Source: Perognathus longimembris pacificus (Eukaryota; Chordata; Mammalia; Rodentia; Heteromyidae). Taken from it: a DNA stretch of 64,000 bases. The notes beneath the pieces were generated by a model. It was not told where the DNA came from and did no database searches. It saw nothing but the letters and a program-made list of their open reading frames with translations. Made by a program: the position numbers and the translations under genes. The DNA is taken from NCBI RefSeq assembly GCF_023159225.1, contig NC_063188.1, forward strand, positions 30,191,626-30,255,625. Reading direction: 5' to 3'. Below, piece after piece: positions 44,884 through 57,936 of this stretch. Each line of letters starts with the position of its first letter. Position 1 is the first letter of the stretch.

Positions 44884-46892
44884 GAGGCAGAAGAAGATGG
44901 CGGAGGAGCAGCAGAGCCCTATCTAAGCTCACTCCAAGAACCCAGTTTTTCTTCTACAGGGAAACTTCTAACCCTAAAGATATAGCCCAAGCCAGGTAAA
45001 GCAGTACACAGCTTCAAGTTAAGAAAAACAAGAGAGCAGATCCAAGAATTCAGATTTCAGCCGCAGGCCATGCGCTGCCACCAGCCGGCTGCTTACCTGG
45101 CAGAACCAAACCCACACCCACCTCTGGCACACACCAGCGACTAGGAGAGACATCTGCTAGATGGCAGCAGGCAGACGCAGTCCACAAGCAGAGCGGGAAA
45201 GCTCTGGAGAACCAGAGGAAGTGTGAGTACTCCACAAAAGACAGTTTCGCTCGAGTCTGCACCCACAGAAAGCCATTCGGAAAGTAGCCTTTCTCCCCCA
45301 TCCACCATAGTAAATCTCCATCTTTGTCCCTGGCATAGAGGACCAGATCAACCCAGAAATAAAGTGCCCCAGGGGAAAGTCAAGTGAAAGGTGCCATCTT
45401 TGAAAAGGGCAAAGGTGCGGAGTAGCAAGCCCCAGCTCCACCCAGGGGAAGGAGTCCCCGCTCAGATGGGAGGAAACTCCAAGGGGCGAGCTGCCCTGCC
45501 AGCGGCCCTGCAACACCAGTAAACACAACAAGAGGCCCACCTCCAGGCTGCCATCGCTGCCTCTATTGCTGAGACAGCAACTGACTGGTTTCCCACATCA
45601 AACACTGTCCACCAGTACCGGGCGGGGGGGGGGGGGCACTCAGCCTCCTCCAGGAAACCCCAGCCAAGGACACAGCTAGCCCCGCCCAGAAAGGAGGAAC
45701 TTCCCTTCAGGCAGATCCATCCTCCCAGCCAGAGCCAGCCACTGTGCCCCTCAGCAGCCCAAGGTCCCACGCAGGGCCTGCCACCAGCAGTCCAGGAGTC
45801 ACAGCACGGGCTTGGCAGGCACAATTCGGAAGTCTCAGCACAGGCGCCACAGCCAATTCAGAGTTGCAGCCAGGCCTTGGCAGACAATTTGGGAGTCTCA
45901 GCCTGGGTACCACAGGCAATCCGGGAGTTGAAGCCCCCACACTGCAGAAAATTTGGGAGTTGAAGCCCCTGCACTGCAGGCAATTTGGGAGTCAAACTCA
46001 GGGCCCTGAGGGCAGTTTGTGGGCCTGAGCCAGGGCTTCACAGGCAATTGTGGGGGGGCTACCCGGAGCTCCACAGGCAGTTCAGGGATCCGAGTTGGGG
46101 CTCCTTGGGCAGGTTGGGGGTCCCAAACCGGGCTCCAACCCACAGTTCAAGGGTCCCTGAAGGGATGCCCTAGGCAACTCAGTGGTCTCATCCAGAGTCC
46201 ACCAGCAATGGTCACCAGCACAGGGGTTCCATCCGGGGCTGTTGCAGGCAGCTCAGGGGGCTCAGCCAAAGCCCACCACCCGCCTTCAGCAGACCAGGGG
46301 TCCCATCCAGGACCCACTGCAGGGAGCTCAGGAGGCCCAGCCAGAACCCGCCACCTTCCCTGGGCACCCAGAGGTCCCAGCTGAGGGCCACAGGCCCCAC
46401 TGCCTCCGAGGTAGAACGCTGCTGCTAGCAATGCCTTGGGAGCAACAGACTAGTTCACCAGGTCGACCACAACCCCCCAATTACTGAGGGCACCCAAATT
46501 CTACCCACAACCCTCAGTGAACTAGAGGCACCACTGCCCAGGACCTCCAGAATCCATTGAGCCCTGGTTAACTGTAACCAAGGTAATAGGCATCCAGGGA
46601 CAATCTGAGTGAATCAAAGGTGTTCCTAGAGCAATTGTATCAACCCAAAAAGAAAGAACAATATTGTAACAGTATAAAATACAGCTAGTGTATATGGGGT
46701 TCAGGGTTGGTTTTTACTTCCAAAGTGTAATTTGTGGGTACACTAAATATGCTGCTATACCAAAAAAAAGGGAGAGAACTTACCTGTCTAGGTCTGTGTA
46801 CCAATAAGAACAGCACAACAGGACCTGATAAAGTCTGGTTCGGGTCCTAAACAGTGACAAAGGGGGCTAGCAGACTAGCATTCCAAATCCAA
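44884..46892 (+). promoter_or_regulatory. L1 5' UTR with YY1-like start motif (type 2, GC-rich)
   Basis: It starts with the same AAGATGGCGG motif (44894-44903) and GGAGGAGCAGCAGAGCCCTA as copy A. It then diverges into a long GC-rich leader with a 13-G run at 45624-45636 and a tandem repeat of about 32 bp. A TAAT-rich stretch (46600-46800) precedes ORF1. The promoter role is inferred from position. Confidence 0.75.
45810..46390 (+). repeat. ~32-bp-period tandem repeat in L1 5' UTR
   Basis: The anchor AATT(T/C)(G/A)GG or AGTTCAGG recurs at 45822, 45854, 45885, 45918, 45949, 45982, 46014, 46046, 46079, 46111, 46144, 46176 and 46207. The spacings are 32, 31, 33, 31, 33, 32, 32, 33, 32, 33, 32 and 31 bp. 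A looser continuation runs to about 46390. Units read roughly GGCAATTTGGGAGTC, then CCAGGGCT and CCACA. Reading frames through it give proline-, glycine- and serine-rich strings because of the repeat; they are not genes. Confidence 0.88.
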
Positions 46893-48050
46893 ATGGGCAG
46901 AAGAAACACAAAAAGTATGCCAAGACAGGGAAACTCATCATCCACTCAAAACAAACAGGAAACAGAGCATTCAATTGAAATCCCAGAGAGCCCTCAAAAT
47001 GCTCAACCAACTCTGCTGATAAAAATGATAAATGAAGTTTGAGTCTCTCCAGGCAAGTACCTAGAGCATGAAGCAGCAAACCAAAAAATAATACCTGAAC
47101 ATGATGAATACAATTGTAAGTTAGTAGAGGATGTCATGGCCTCCACAAACAGAATGATATACAAACTCCGACAGAAAGGAAAAGAATCCTATGAAAAGAT
47201 AACTACTCACCCAAAAGAGATTAGAGACAGCACCCAGAACCAAATTAATGATGCAAGGAAGTCCATACAGGACCTAAGAGAGAGTTATAGCAGAGACATG
47301 GAAGCCATCAAGAAAGATCAATCCGAAGGTAGGGAGATAAGAAACCAAGTTGTAAGTTTAGGGAGCAGACTGGACCATGTGGAAGATCGAATCTCAGGAA
47401 TTGAGGACAGCATAGACATTATGGAGAAAAAACAAAAATCAATACAAAATCAAACCTAAAGCAAGACAGATCACTTCAGGAGCTACAAGACACAATCAGG
47501 AGACCCAATATAAGACTAATAGGTATAGAAGAAAACCTAGAAAAAGAAGTCAATGGAATAGGCAACTTATTTAACAGAATATTAGCTGAGAACTTTCCAA
47601 ACAACCAGAAGGACAGTCCTTTCCAGATACAAGAAGTATTTAGGACCCCAAACGGAGAAGACCAGAACAGGATTTCCCATCCACACATTGTAGTCATAAC
47701 AGGATCAATAGAGGCCAAAGAAAGAATCCTTAAAGCTGCTAGGGAAAAGAGAACAATCACATATAAAGGGAACCAATTAGAATTACCGCAGATTTCTCAG
47801 TGGAGACCATGAAAGCAAGGAGAGCCTGGAATGATGTTTTCCATATCCTAAAGAAAAATAACTTCCAATCAAGAATTCTGTAACCAGGTAAACTCTCATT
47901 CATAGCTGAAGGTCAAATAAAAGTCTTTCATAGCAAGGAAAAACTGAACCAATATATTTCCACAAAACCAGTATTACAGAAAATCCCAAGATGTCCTCCA
48001 TATTGAAAACCACCAAGACCACAATCCAGACAGGAAAAGCATCCCTAAAT
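46893..48050 (+). pseudogene. L1 ORF1, broken
   Basis: ATG 46893 begins the conserved MGRRNT start. The frame is lost near 47037 (a short deletion after MINE), TAA appears at 47457-47459 and another TAA at 47881-47883 replaces a residue in the C-terminal domain. The coiled-coil part is at 47136-47459 (LRESYSRDMEAIKKDQSEGR, SLGSRLDHVEDRISGIEDSI). The RNA-binding domain follows in pieces. Confidence 0.92.
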
Positions 48051-48108
48051 TAAACTCCAGATTAGTAGAACAAAAAGGGAAGACACTGCCCCTACAAAGA
48101 TAGATATA

Positions 48109-51100
48109 ATGAAAGGAACAAGCAATCACCTCTCAATACTAACTCTCACTATTAATGTAATTAATTTTCCAATTAAACAACCTAGATTGACAAGTTGGAT
48201 CAAAAAACAAGATCCATCTCTCTGCTGCCTCCAAGAGATGCACTTTGCCAGCAAAAGCAAACATATTATAAAAGTGAAAGGCTAGAACAAAATCTATCAA
48301 GCAAATGGCCACTGCAAGGAGGCTGGTGTCGCAATCTTAGTGTCAGATAAAATTAACTTCAAACTAAAAACAGTTAAAAGAGACAAAGAATGTTACTACA
48401 TACTAATAAAGGGATACAGGAGGATAACTATCCTAAACATCTACACACCAAATACAGGAGCTCCCAACTTCATCAAACAAACATTACTGACTCCAAAAAC
48501 ACTCATGGAGCCAAAGACATTGATTGTTGGAGACTTTAACATACCACTGTCACCTCTGGACAGATCAACACCCCAAAAACTGAGCAAAGAAACCTCAGAA
48601 TTAACAACTGCATAACCCATCTAGACTTAACTGACATCTACAGAATATTCCATCCAGCAACACCAGAATATACATTCTTCTCAGCAGCACATGGAACATT
48701 CTCCAAAATTGATCACATATTAGGGAACAAAGCAAACCTGTACAAATTCAGAAACATTGAAATCTTCCCCTGCAATCTCTCAGACCACATCGGAATAAAA
48801 CTAGAGCTCAATGCCAAAGGCCAGCAGAGAAAACCCCACAAGTCATGGAGACTCAACAATACATTGTTGAAGCACCATGGATCATTGAGGAAATCAGAAC
48901 AGAATTTCATATGTTTATGGAATTAAACCAAGATGAACACACAAATTAACAGTTCCTCTGGGACAGAGCAAAGACAGTACTCAGAGAAATATTTGTAGCC
49001 CTGAGCGCCTACATCAACAAATTGGAGAAATCTCAATTCAACAACTTAACAAAGCACCTAAAGTTCCTTGAAAGAGAGCAACAAGCCAAACACCATGCCA
49101 ATAGAAGGAAACAAATAATTAAAATCAAATCAGAATTAAATGACTTAGAGTCAAAAATTAGAAAAAAATCAACAGAACAAAGAGTTGGTTCTTTGAAAAA
49201 ATTAACTAGACAGACCCCTAGCAAACCTGACCACAAAACGAAGACAGCGCACCCAAATAAACAAGATCAGAGACAAAAAAGGTAACCACCACAGAAACAA
49301 CAAAGATCCAGAATATTATAAGGGACTATTTTGCAAGGCTATATGCCAACAAATTTGAGAACCTGGAAGAAATGGACAAATTCGTAACAAAAAATGATAT
49401 GCCCAAACTTAACCTAGAAGATTTAAGTCTACTGAACAGAGCCATATCCAGCATTGAATTGAAACTGCAATAAGTAACCTCCCATCCAAGAAAAGCCCAG
49501 GTCCAGATGGATTCACAACAGAATTCTACAAGGCCTTCAAAACAGTTCTCACACAAACACTCCTCAAAATCTTCAATGAAATAGAGAGTAAAAGCTCAAT
49601 ACCAAACACATTCGACAATGCTAGCATAATGCTAATCCCAAAACCAGACAGGGACACCTCAAGAAAAGAGAACTATAGGCCCATCTCCTTGATGAACATC
49701 AATGCAAAGCTCCTCAACAAAATTCTGGCCAAGCGACTTCAACAGGTCATCAAAAAAAATCACACACCATGATCAAACTGGATTCATCCTAGGGATGCAA
49801 AGTTGGTTCAATATACGCATGTAATCCACCAGCCACATCAACCAGAGCAAGGTAAAGAATCACATGGTTATATCCCTAGATGTGGAAAAGGTGTTTGATA
49901 AAATCCGTCACCCATTTATGATAAAAGCCCTGGGAACACTGGGATTCCAGGGAACATTCCTGAATATAATAAAGGCAGTCTATGACAAACCAACAGCAAG
50001 CATAATTCTAAATGGTGAAAAGCTAAAGCCATTCCCTGTAAAATCAGGAACGAGACAGGGATGTCCGCTCTCTCCTCTCCTCTTCAACATAGTACTAGAA
50101 TTCCTAGCCAGAGCAATTATACAAGAAGAAAACGTAAAGGGGATCCAAATACGAAAAGATGAAGTTAAACTTTTTCTCTTTGAAGATGACATGATCCTAT
50201 ACCAAAAGAACCCCATAGACTCTACTCTCAAGCTACTAGAGCTGATCCAAAACTTTGGCAAAGTAGCAGGATATAAAATAAATCCTCAAAAATCAATGGC
50301 TTTTATATATATGCTAACAACCTGAAGAGCAAGGTTGAAATCAGAAAAGCAACCCCTTCTGCAATAGCCTCAAATAACATAAAATACCTAGGAATAACCT
50401 TAACCAACGAAGTGAAAGAACTCTATGATGAGAAATTTAAAAATCTAAAAAAGGAAATTAAGACAGAACTAAGGAAATGGAAAAACCTGCCATGCTCCTG
50501 GATTGAGAGGATTAACATCGTGAAAATGGCAATATTACTAAAACCTATCTACAAATTCAATCTACTACCCATCAACATCCCAACATCATTCTTCAATGAA
50601 ATAAAGGAAACAATTCAGAAATCCACGTGGAACACTAAAAAAAACCCAAATAGCAAAAACAATCCAAAGTAGAAAGAACAGTGCAAGAGGAATATCAATA
50701 CCAATCTTCAAATTTTACTACAAAGCTATAGTAATAAAAAAAAAAGCCTGGTACTTGCACAAGAACAGGCCTGAGGACCAATGTAACAGAACTAAAGACC
50801 AAGGAATGAACCCACAGACCTATGGCTACCTAATCTTTGACAAAAAGCTAAAAATATAGTTTGGAACAAAGACAGCCTCTTTAACAAATGGTGCTGGCAA
50901 AACTGGGTCAACATGTGTAACAAGCTAAAACAATACCCCTATATATCACCATGCACCTAAATCAACTCCAAGTGGATCAAAGTCCTAGAAATAAAATCAG
51001 ACACTCTGAAAACTCTAAAAGAAGAAATAGGAGAAACTCTAGGACTCCTTGGCACTGGAAGAAACTTTCTCAACAAAGGCCCAGAAATCCAACAATTCAA

Positions 51101-51927
51101 AGAAAGGATGGACAAGTGGGACTGTATTAAACTGCAGAGCTTCGGCAGGGCAAAGGATATAGCTTGCAAGATAAACAGAAAGCCCACAGATTTTGAAAAG
51201 ATTTTTTACTGGCCATACAAGGGACAAAGGCCTTATATCTAAAATATACACAGAACTCAAAAAGTTAAATTCCTTCAAAACAAACAATCAAAGCACCAAA
51301 AGCCCTTTCAACAAATGGGCTAGAGACCTAAAAAGAGAATTCTCTGAAGAAGAAATGAGAATGGCCAAGAGTCACATGAAAAAGTGCTCTACATCACTGG
51401 CCATAAAAGAAATGCAAATCAAATCCATATTGAGATACCACCTCACCCCAGTAAGAATATCTATTATGAGGAAATCTAATAATAAATGCTGGAGAGGATG
51501 TGGCCAAAAGGATATTCTACTGCATTGTTGGTGGGAATGCAAACTTGTTCAACCCCTCTGGAAAGCAGTTTGGAGTTTCCTAAGAAGGCTAAACATAGAG
51601 CTCCCCTAAAAGCCAGCAGCCCCACTTTTGGACATCTACCCAAAAGCCTACAAGCAAGACCACACTAAAGCCACCAGCATAATTATGTTTATTGCAGCAC
51701 AACTTGTCATCGCTAAAACATGAAACCAAGCTAGATGCCCCTCAGTAGACGAGTGGATCAGGAAAATATGGTACATATACACAATGGAATTCTATGCCTC
51801 TATCAGAAGGAATGGCATTGCCCCATTTCTAAGGAAATGGAAGCAATTGGAAAAACTCATACTAAGTGAAGTGACCCAGACCCAAAGAAACATAAACCTT
51901 ATGATGTACCTCATAAAGAATAGCTAG
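48109..51927 (+). pseudogene. L1 ORF2, full length but broken
   Basis: 3,819 bp between the homologous start and stop, the usual ORF2 length. An in-frame TAG at 48283-48285 replaces a Trp codon. 48340-48615 holds endonuclease sequence (ITILNIYTPNTGAPNFIKQT, VGDFNIPLSPLDRS). Frame changes follow near 48610 and 49470. The reverse transcriptase core is open at 49864-50325 ([20 protein letters not shown]), with the active-site motif FEDD at 50179-50190 instead of FADD. The thumb is at 50412-50672 and the C-terminal domain with its Cys/His motif ([18 protein letters not shown]) at 51193-51609. Confidence 0.94.
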
Positions 51928-52514
51928 TACATCAATAGACTAGTCATGGCAGAAGACCAAAATATCCCAGTAACTATACCCATATGACCACATAAGAAGA
52001 TGCCAAGTGAAATGAACTCCACGTTATGGAAACGAGTTATTCCACTATTGTAATTATTCTCAACTGCCATGTGAACTTGTACTACATTTTTCTGTCTTTC
52101 CTTGTCAGTTTGTTTGATAGAGTGGTTGGTCTAGTTTTGTTTCTCTTGTAGTCCCTTCCTGTTGCTGTATTCTCGCTACCACTGTACTCATCCGAGTACC
52201 CTGGATATTGTCTGATATGGGTAGCAGAATTGGGGAAGAGAGAGGGAATACCAAAATCGAGAGACAAAGAACAAAAAAGACAAACCATTCAAAAAGCAAC
52301 ACTTAGAAATCATTTTGCTGTAAACCAACTGCACAACTCTTGAGGGGAGAGGAAAAGAGGGAAAGAGAGGGGAAGGGGAAAATGAGGGAGCAGGTAACAA
52401 GTAGAACAAGAAATGTACTCACTGCCTTTCATCTGAATTTATAACCCCTCTGTATCACATTTTGACAATAAAAAAATTGAAAGGAAAATATTTTTTAAAA
52501 AACACGTGCTTGTA

Positions 52515-54284
52515 CCTGTACGAAGAGCTCCGTTGTATGAATAAACAATGCCACTGTAGCCCTAGAACTCACAAATCAAGATAGATGAATTTAGAGCCTG
52601 TAGAACAAAAATCAATGTGAAGTATATATAAACAGTTTCAAGGACATTATGACCAACTCTGGGTGTACTGGTATCTAGGAGACAGAGCTTGGGACATGAT
52701 GACCTTGGAATAATGCTTTGGATCCAATATTTACTATTTCTCCTTTTCCCCTTGCACACTTTAAAATCAATGCTCTTATCTCTGTGCCTGCTCCCCAGAT
52801 GGAGTAGAGGAAAGGAAGTATGTCTTCAAAGCAATCATCATAAATAGTGTCCAACAAGTTCGGTGTGCCTCTTCTACATAAAACAATAGCCACTATCTGA
52901 GCCTTTCAGTCTGCAAACAAGTGAAAGATGTGTAGAGAAAGGCAAATGCTTGATGTACTAGGAATCTGAGAGCTAATGGTGTCTCTTCCTCCCTGGCTAA
53001 AAACAAATTGACAGGTGGCAGCTTGCATTTCAAACTGCTTTTCAAAATATTTCCATATGAGTTATGCAGAGAAAAAAAGGATTCTTATTTGGCTGGGATT
53101 AATAATCATTATATTATCCTGGAGAAAATTATAAATATTTATATCCAAATGACCAATTAACGTTTAAATATCACATGGAGGATTTAGATGTTATGTCTGT
53201 GTGAGGAATGCACGATGGGATATATAGTTCAGAGAACTAAGCTTGAAGTCCCAGTCCAACTCTGAGGAGGCTGCTGGGAGTAGTTGTTATGCTTACCCCC
53301 CAAAACCTACAGGCAGGGTTTAGTCTCTGGTCAAATGATAAAGGCCTATTAATATGGACTGCTCAGGATCCAGTTCTTGTCTATTTTCCTACCTGTTTAC
53401 CTTCTGTGATAGACTCACCCAGTCTCATGGCTTTTATATATTTATCCCACACTTCTCTCCAAACACCATTAATAAGACTGTTTCTCGATATTTTCAAGTG
53501 AATATTTAATACATAACTTATTAAACTTAACATGAAAACACAAAACCATCTATAACATTCCTCATCTCAAAAATCAACACACTCTATTTCACAGGCCAGC
53601 AAATTTGGGGGGCATCTTAAAGTTATTCCTTGTTTTAATAGTCACTCTGTTTCAGTACTTAAGAGCTAAGTAACTCACCTGCTAATAATATTTAGATTTA
53701 TCTTCTTGTTTTTCCTTTCCAATGAATGCAAGGGGTTACTTTTGATGCCCCAAATGTACAAACCTCATTTGCTCATTTATTCATTTAAAAAGTATTTGCT
53801 TATTAAATTCCAATATGTGCTATGAAGACTGAGAAGAATATCTCAATATGTCACTACTTAAATGGTTATGGAAGTTTCTGAATGGGTATTCTATAGCTTT
53901 ACACAGATGGCCTAGGCCCTAATTCTCTCTCTGTTTTGAAGACTTTGGATAGTTAGTCCTGAGAGTGAAAGACATACATTTAGGAAAAAACATTCTTAAA
54001 ATGAGAGGGTAGTACCAGCTGTCAAATTTAAACTATGCCCTAAAGACAAAACAATATGAACTCTCTTGATCTAAAGTGATTACTATGTGGGGCCTTTACC
54101 TGTGCTCCTACACAAGAGGGCACAAATATGTACAACAGAATCCTGTGATTTCAGGAAATAAACATCTTAGGCAGGAATTGTCCCCAACTCCTATCATTTC
54201 TCTCTTGATTCTACTGCCCTAAAATATAAGTAGGTACATTGTATATTGGACAATACACAGAACAAGATGTAGGTATTTTACCAA
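52515..54284. other. Gene-free unique sequence
   Basis: No gene recognised. 53755-53850 (TCATTTATTCATTTAAAAAG...CCAATATGTGC) may be an ancient L2/MIR-like relic. Reading frames are short. Confidence 0.45.
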
Positions 54285-57200
54285 AACAAGCACACAAAAC
54301 ACCAGCTCCTATGGTACACAGCAAAGGCAGTACTCAGAGGAAAATTTGTAGCTCTGAGCACATCAACAAATTGAAGACATCTCAATCCAACAATATAATG
54401 ATGCATATGAAGCTCCTTGAAAAAGAGCAACAAGCCAAACCACAAGTCAATAGATTGAAGAAAATATTAAAATCAAATCAGAATTAAATGAATTACAGCC
54501 CCATGCCCAAAAGAGTAAGAACCAACAAAACAGAGCTGCTTCTTCAAAAAAATTAACAAAATCAACAGACCTTTAGCAATTGTTGCCAAAAAATGAAGAG
54601 AGCACACCCAAATAAACAAAATCAGAGAGGAGACTGTAAACATACCAATAGAAACAACTAAGATTCAGAATATTATAAGGGAATATTTTGCAAACCTGTA
54701 TGATAATAAATTTGAGAATCTGGAAGAAATGGATGAATTCCTAGCAAATATTGATATGCCCAAACAACCATGATTTAAACCTACAAAATAGAAACATATC
54801 AAGTAATGAAATAGAAATGGAAATATGCAATCTCCCATCCAACAAAAGCCCAGGTCCAGATGGATTGACAGCAGAATTCTATATTGTCTTCAAAGCAGAA
54901 CTCACACCAATACTTCTCAAATACTTCAATTAAATTCATAGTGAAAGTTTACCACCAAACACATTCTATGAAGCTAAGGTAACCCTTGTCCCAAATCCAG
55001 ACATGGTCATCAAAGAAAGAAAAATATAGACCCCTTTTTTTGATGAACAATGATTCAAACCTCTCAACAAAATTCTGACCAATCTACTTCAACAAGTCAT
55101 CAAAAATTATACACTATGATCAAACTGGATTTATTCCAAGGATGCAAAACTGGTTTAATATATGCAAATCAATTAACATTGACACCACATAAATAGGAGC
55201 AAAGACAAGGATCACATGGTTGTTACTTTTCTTTCTTTCTTTTTTCTTTTCTTTTTTTTTTTTTTTTTTTGCCAGGCCTGGGGCCTGAACTCAGAGCCTG
55301 AGCACTGTCCCTGGCTTCTTTTTGCTCAAGGCTAACACTCTACCACTTGAGCCACAGCACCATTTCTGTCTTTTTCTGTTTATGTGGTACTGAGGAATCG
55401 AACCCGGGGCTTCCTGCATGTTAGGCGAGCAATCTACCACTAAGCCACCTTCCCATCCCTCGTGATTATTTGTTTAGACACAGAAAAAGCATTTGACAAA
55501 ATGCAGCACCCATTTATGATGAAAGCTTTGGAGAAACTAGGAATCCAAGGAACATTCCCGAATATAATATAAACTGTGCATGACAAACCTGCAGCTAGTA
55601 TTATACTTGATGGTGAAAAGTTGCCATTTCCATTAAATTCAGGACAAAGACAAGTATATAAGCTCTCTACCCTCCTCTTCAACATAGTACTAGAATTCCT
55701 AGCCAGAGCAATAAGGCAAGAGGCAAATATCAAGGGGATCCAAGTAGGGAAAGATGAGGTTAAACACTCTCTCTTTGCAAATGACATGATCCTATATTTA
55801 AAGAACCCCATAGACCCTACTCCCAAGTTACTTGACCTGATCCAAAACTTTGGCAAAGTAGCAGGTTATAAAGTAACTCCTCAAATCTCAATGGCTTTTC
55901 TGAATGCAAACAATGGGAACAGTGAGGCTGAAATCAGGAAAGGAACTTTTTTTTTTCAATAGTCTCAAAAAAGTACTTAGGAATAACCTTGACCAAAGAA
56001 GTGAAAGACCACTGTGATGAAAACTTTAAAAACCTGAAAAACGAAATTAAAGCAGAATTAAGGAAATGGAAAAACCTCCCAATCTCCTGGATTGGGAGGA
56101 TTAACATCATGAAAATGGCAATATTGCCAAAGGCTATCTACAAATTCAACGTAATACCCATCAATATCCCAACACCATTCTTTAATGAAGTATGGGATCC
56201 AATCCAAAAATGCACATGGAACAATAAAGGACCCTGAATAGCAAAAGCAATCCTAAGCAGGAAGAACAGTGCTGGAGGAATATCAGTACCAAAATTCCCA
56301 CTATATTACAAAGCTATAGTAATAAGAACAACTTGGTACTGGCACAAGAACAGGACTGAGGACCAATTCCAAATGGATCAAAGACCATGAAGTAAAAACA
56401 GATACCCTGAAAACATTGCAGTAAGGAATAAGAGAAACATGTGGGATCCTTGGTATGGTCGAAACTTTCCTAATAAAGGCCTAGAAACACAGCAAAGCAA
56501 AGAAAGGTTGGACAAATGAGATTGCATCAATCTGCAGAGCTTTTGCATGGCAAAGGACATAGATAGCAAGATAAACAGAAAGCTCTCAGATTGGGAGAAG
56601 ATCTTCACTGGCCATACAACAAAAAAGGGCCTTATATCTAAAATATACTTAGAACTCAAAAATTAAGTTCCCCAAAATAAATCCTTGAAAAAACAACTGC
56701 CCCCTTAATAAATAGGCTAAAGAGTTAAAGAGAGACTTCTCTTAGGAGAAAATGAAAAAAGCCAACAGGCACATGAAGACATGCTCAATATCCCTGGTGA
56801 TAAAAGAAATGCTAATCAAATCAACATTGAGATTCCACACACCCCAGTAGGAATGTCCATTATCAAGAAAACTAACAATAACAGATTCGGAGGGGCCGGG
56901 GGAGAGGATGTGGCTACTACTCTGTTGATGGGAATTTGAATTTGTTCAACCACTCTGGAAAGCAATACAGAAATTCTTTGAAAGATTGAACATAACATTT
57001 CCCTATGACCTAGCAATCCCACTCCTCCTCATCAATCCAATTGTTCACAAACCAGGCTACATTAATGTCACAGCCACAACCATTTTTCTCGCAGCATTGT
57101 TTACCATAGCCAATGTATGAATCTACCCAGATGCCCCTAAAGGATGAATGACCCAAGAAAATGTGGTATATATAGACAACGTATTTTGTTCTTCCATCAT

Positions 57201-57330
57201 AAATATGACATTGTCCCATTTTTAAGGACATGGAAAGTCTTGGAAAAACATATTGAGCAAAGTAAGCCAGACCCAAAGAAACATAGACTGCATGGTTTAT
57301 ATCATTTGTAATAATTAGAATGTGCCTATA
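54285..57330 (+). pseudogene. L1 ORF2 fragment, broken
   Basis: 54751-54933 reads as the start of the reverse transcriptase domain (NLPSNKSPGPDGLTAEFY). A SINE splits the domain at 55241-55459. 55576-55962 carries the palm region, with the active site changed to FAND at 55774-55785, so the first catalytic Asp is lost. 55989-56237 is the thumb-like region ([20 protein letters not shown]). Between 56330 and 56380 a block is missing, joining the GGACTGAGGACCAATT stretch to CCAAATGGATCAAAGACC. The end near 57330 is approximate. Confidence 0.9.
55241..55459 (-). mobile_element. Dimeric ID-type SINE, minus strand, in L1 reverse transcriptase region
   Basis: A T run (the tail) is followed by reverse-strand CCAGGCCTGGGGCCTGAAC, CTCAAGGCTAACACTCTACC, GAGGAATCGAACCCGGGGC and TACCACTAAGCCACCTTCCC. 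Both monomers are present. Target-site duplication is not clear. Confidence 0.93.
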
Positions 57331-57723
57331 TATCTCCAAGTAAACCCAATGGATAAAAGACAAATAATTATACCTAGACATGATTGATTAAAGAGCAGTC
57401 TAAACATTATTACAGTGAGAGGAAAGGATAATATCCTTAGGAGAGGATCACAAGGGCTTAGTAGATATGTGCATATGATCATATAAAATGATGTTTATTG
57501 AAATGAAGCTCAAGTAGTAGAAGCAAGAGTCACTGTTTGTGGCTCTTTTTTTCTTTCCTTTTTTCTTTGGTCTATTTCCTAGTGCCGTATTTATGATTTC
57601 TGCATATTTTGCCTTGTATATAAGTTCATCTGATTTGTGGAGGGGAAGGGGAAGCACAGAAATGGTGGGACAAAAAGTGAACCAATTCAGCAGTGAAACC
57701 CACTACATAAAATGTTGGAAATG

Positions 57724-57936
57724 GGGCTGGGGATATAGCCTAGTGGCAAGAGTGCCTGCCTCGGATACACGAGGCCCTAGGTTCGATTCCCCAGCACCAC
57801 ATACACAGAAAACGGCCAGAAGCGGCTCTGTGGCTCAAGTGGCAGAGTGCTAGCCTTGAGCGGGAAGAAGCCAGGGACAGTGCTCAGGCCCTGAGGCCAA
57901 GGCCCAGGACTGGCCAAAAAAATAAATAAATAAAAA
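57724..57936 (+). mobile_element. Young dimeric ID-type SINE with 17-bp target-site duplication
   Basis: A near-consensus dimer with intact boxes (TAGCCTAGTGG; GGTTCGATTCC). The tail is A-rich with AAAT units. Identical ATAAAATGTTGGAAATG flanks lie at 57707-57723 and 57937-57953. It differs from the copy at 60135 at about five sites. Confidence 0.97.

Larger units (their letters stand above)
44884..52499 (+). mobile_element. Near full-length L1, plus strand (copy B)
   Basis: 5' UTR 44884-46892, ORF1 46893 to about 48050, ORF2 48109-51927, 3' UTR to about 52499 ending TTTGACAATAAAAAAATTG and an A-rich stretch. Length is about 7.6 kb. Probable target-site duplication: AAACATGCTTGTA (44871-44883) and AAACACGTGCTTGTA (52500-52514), equal apart from two inserted bases. 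It has no SINE insertion but its ORFs are broken. Confidence 0.95.

Noticed and set aside
45707..46487. Several overlapping proline/glycine/serine-rich frames on both strands
   Set aside because: They run through the GC-rich L1 5' UTR and its 32-bp repeat. Open frames on both strands are expected from a repeat whose unit lacks stops.
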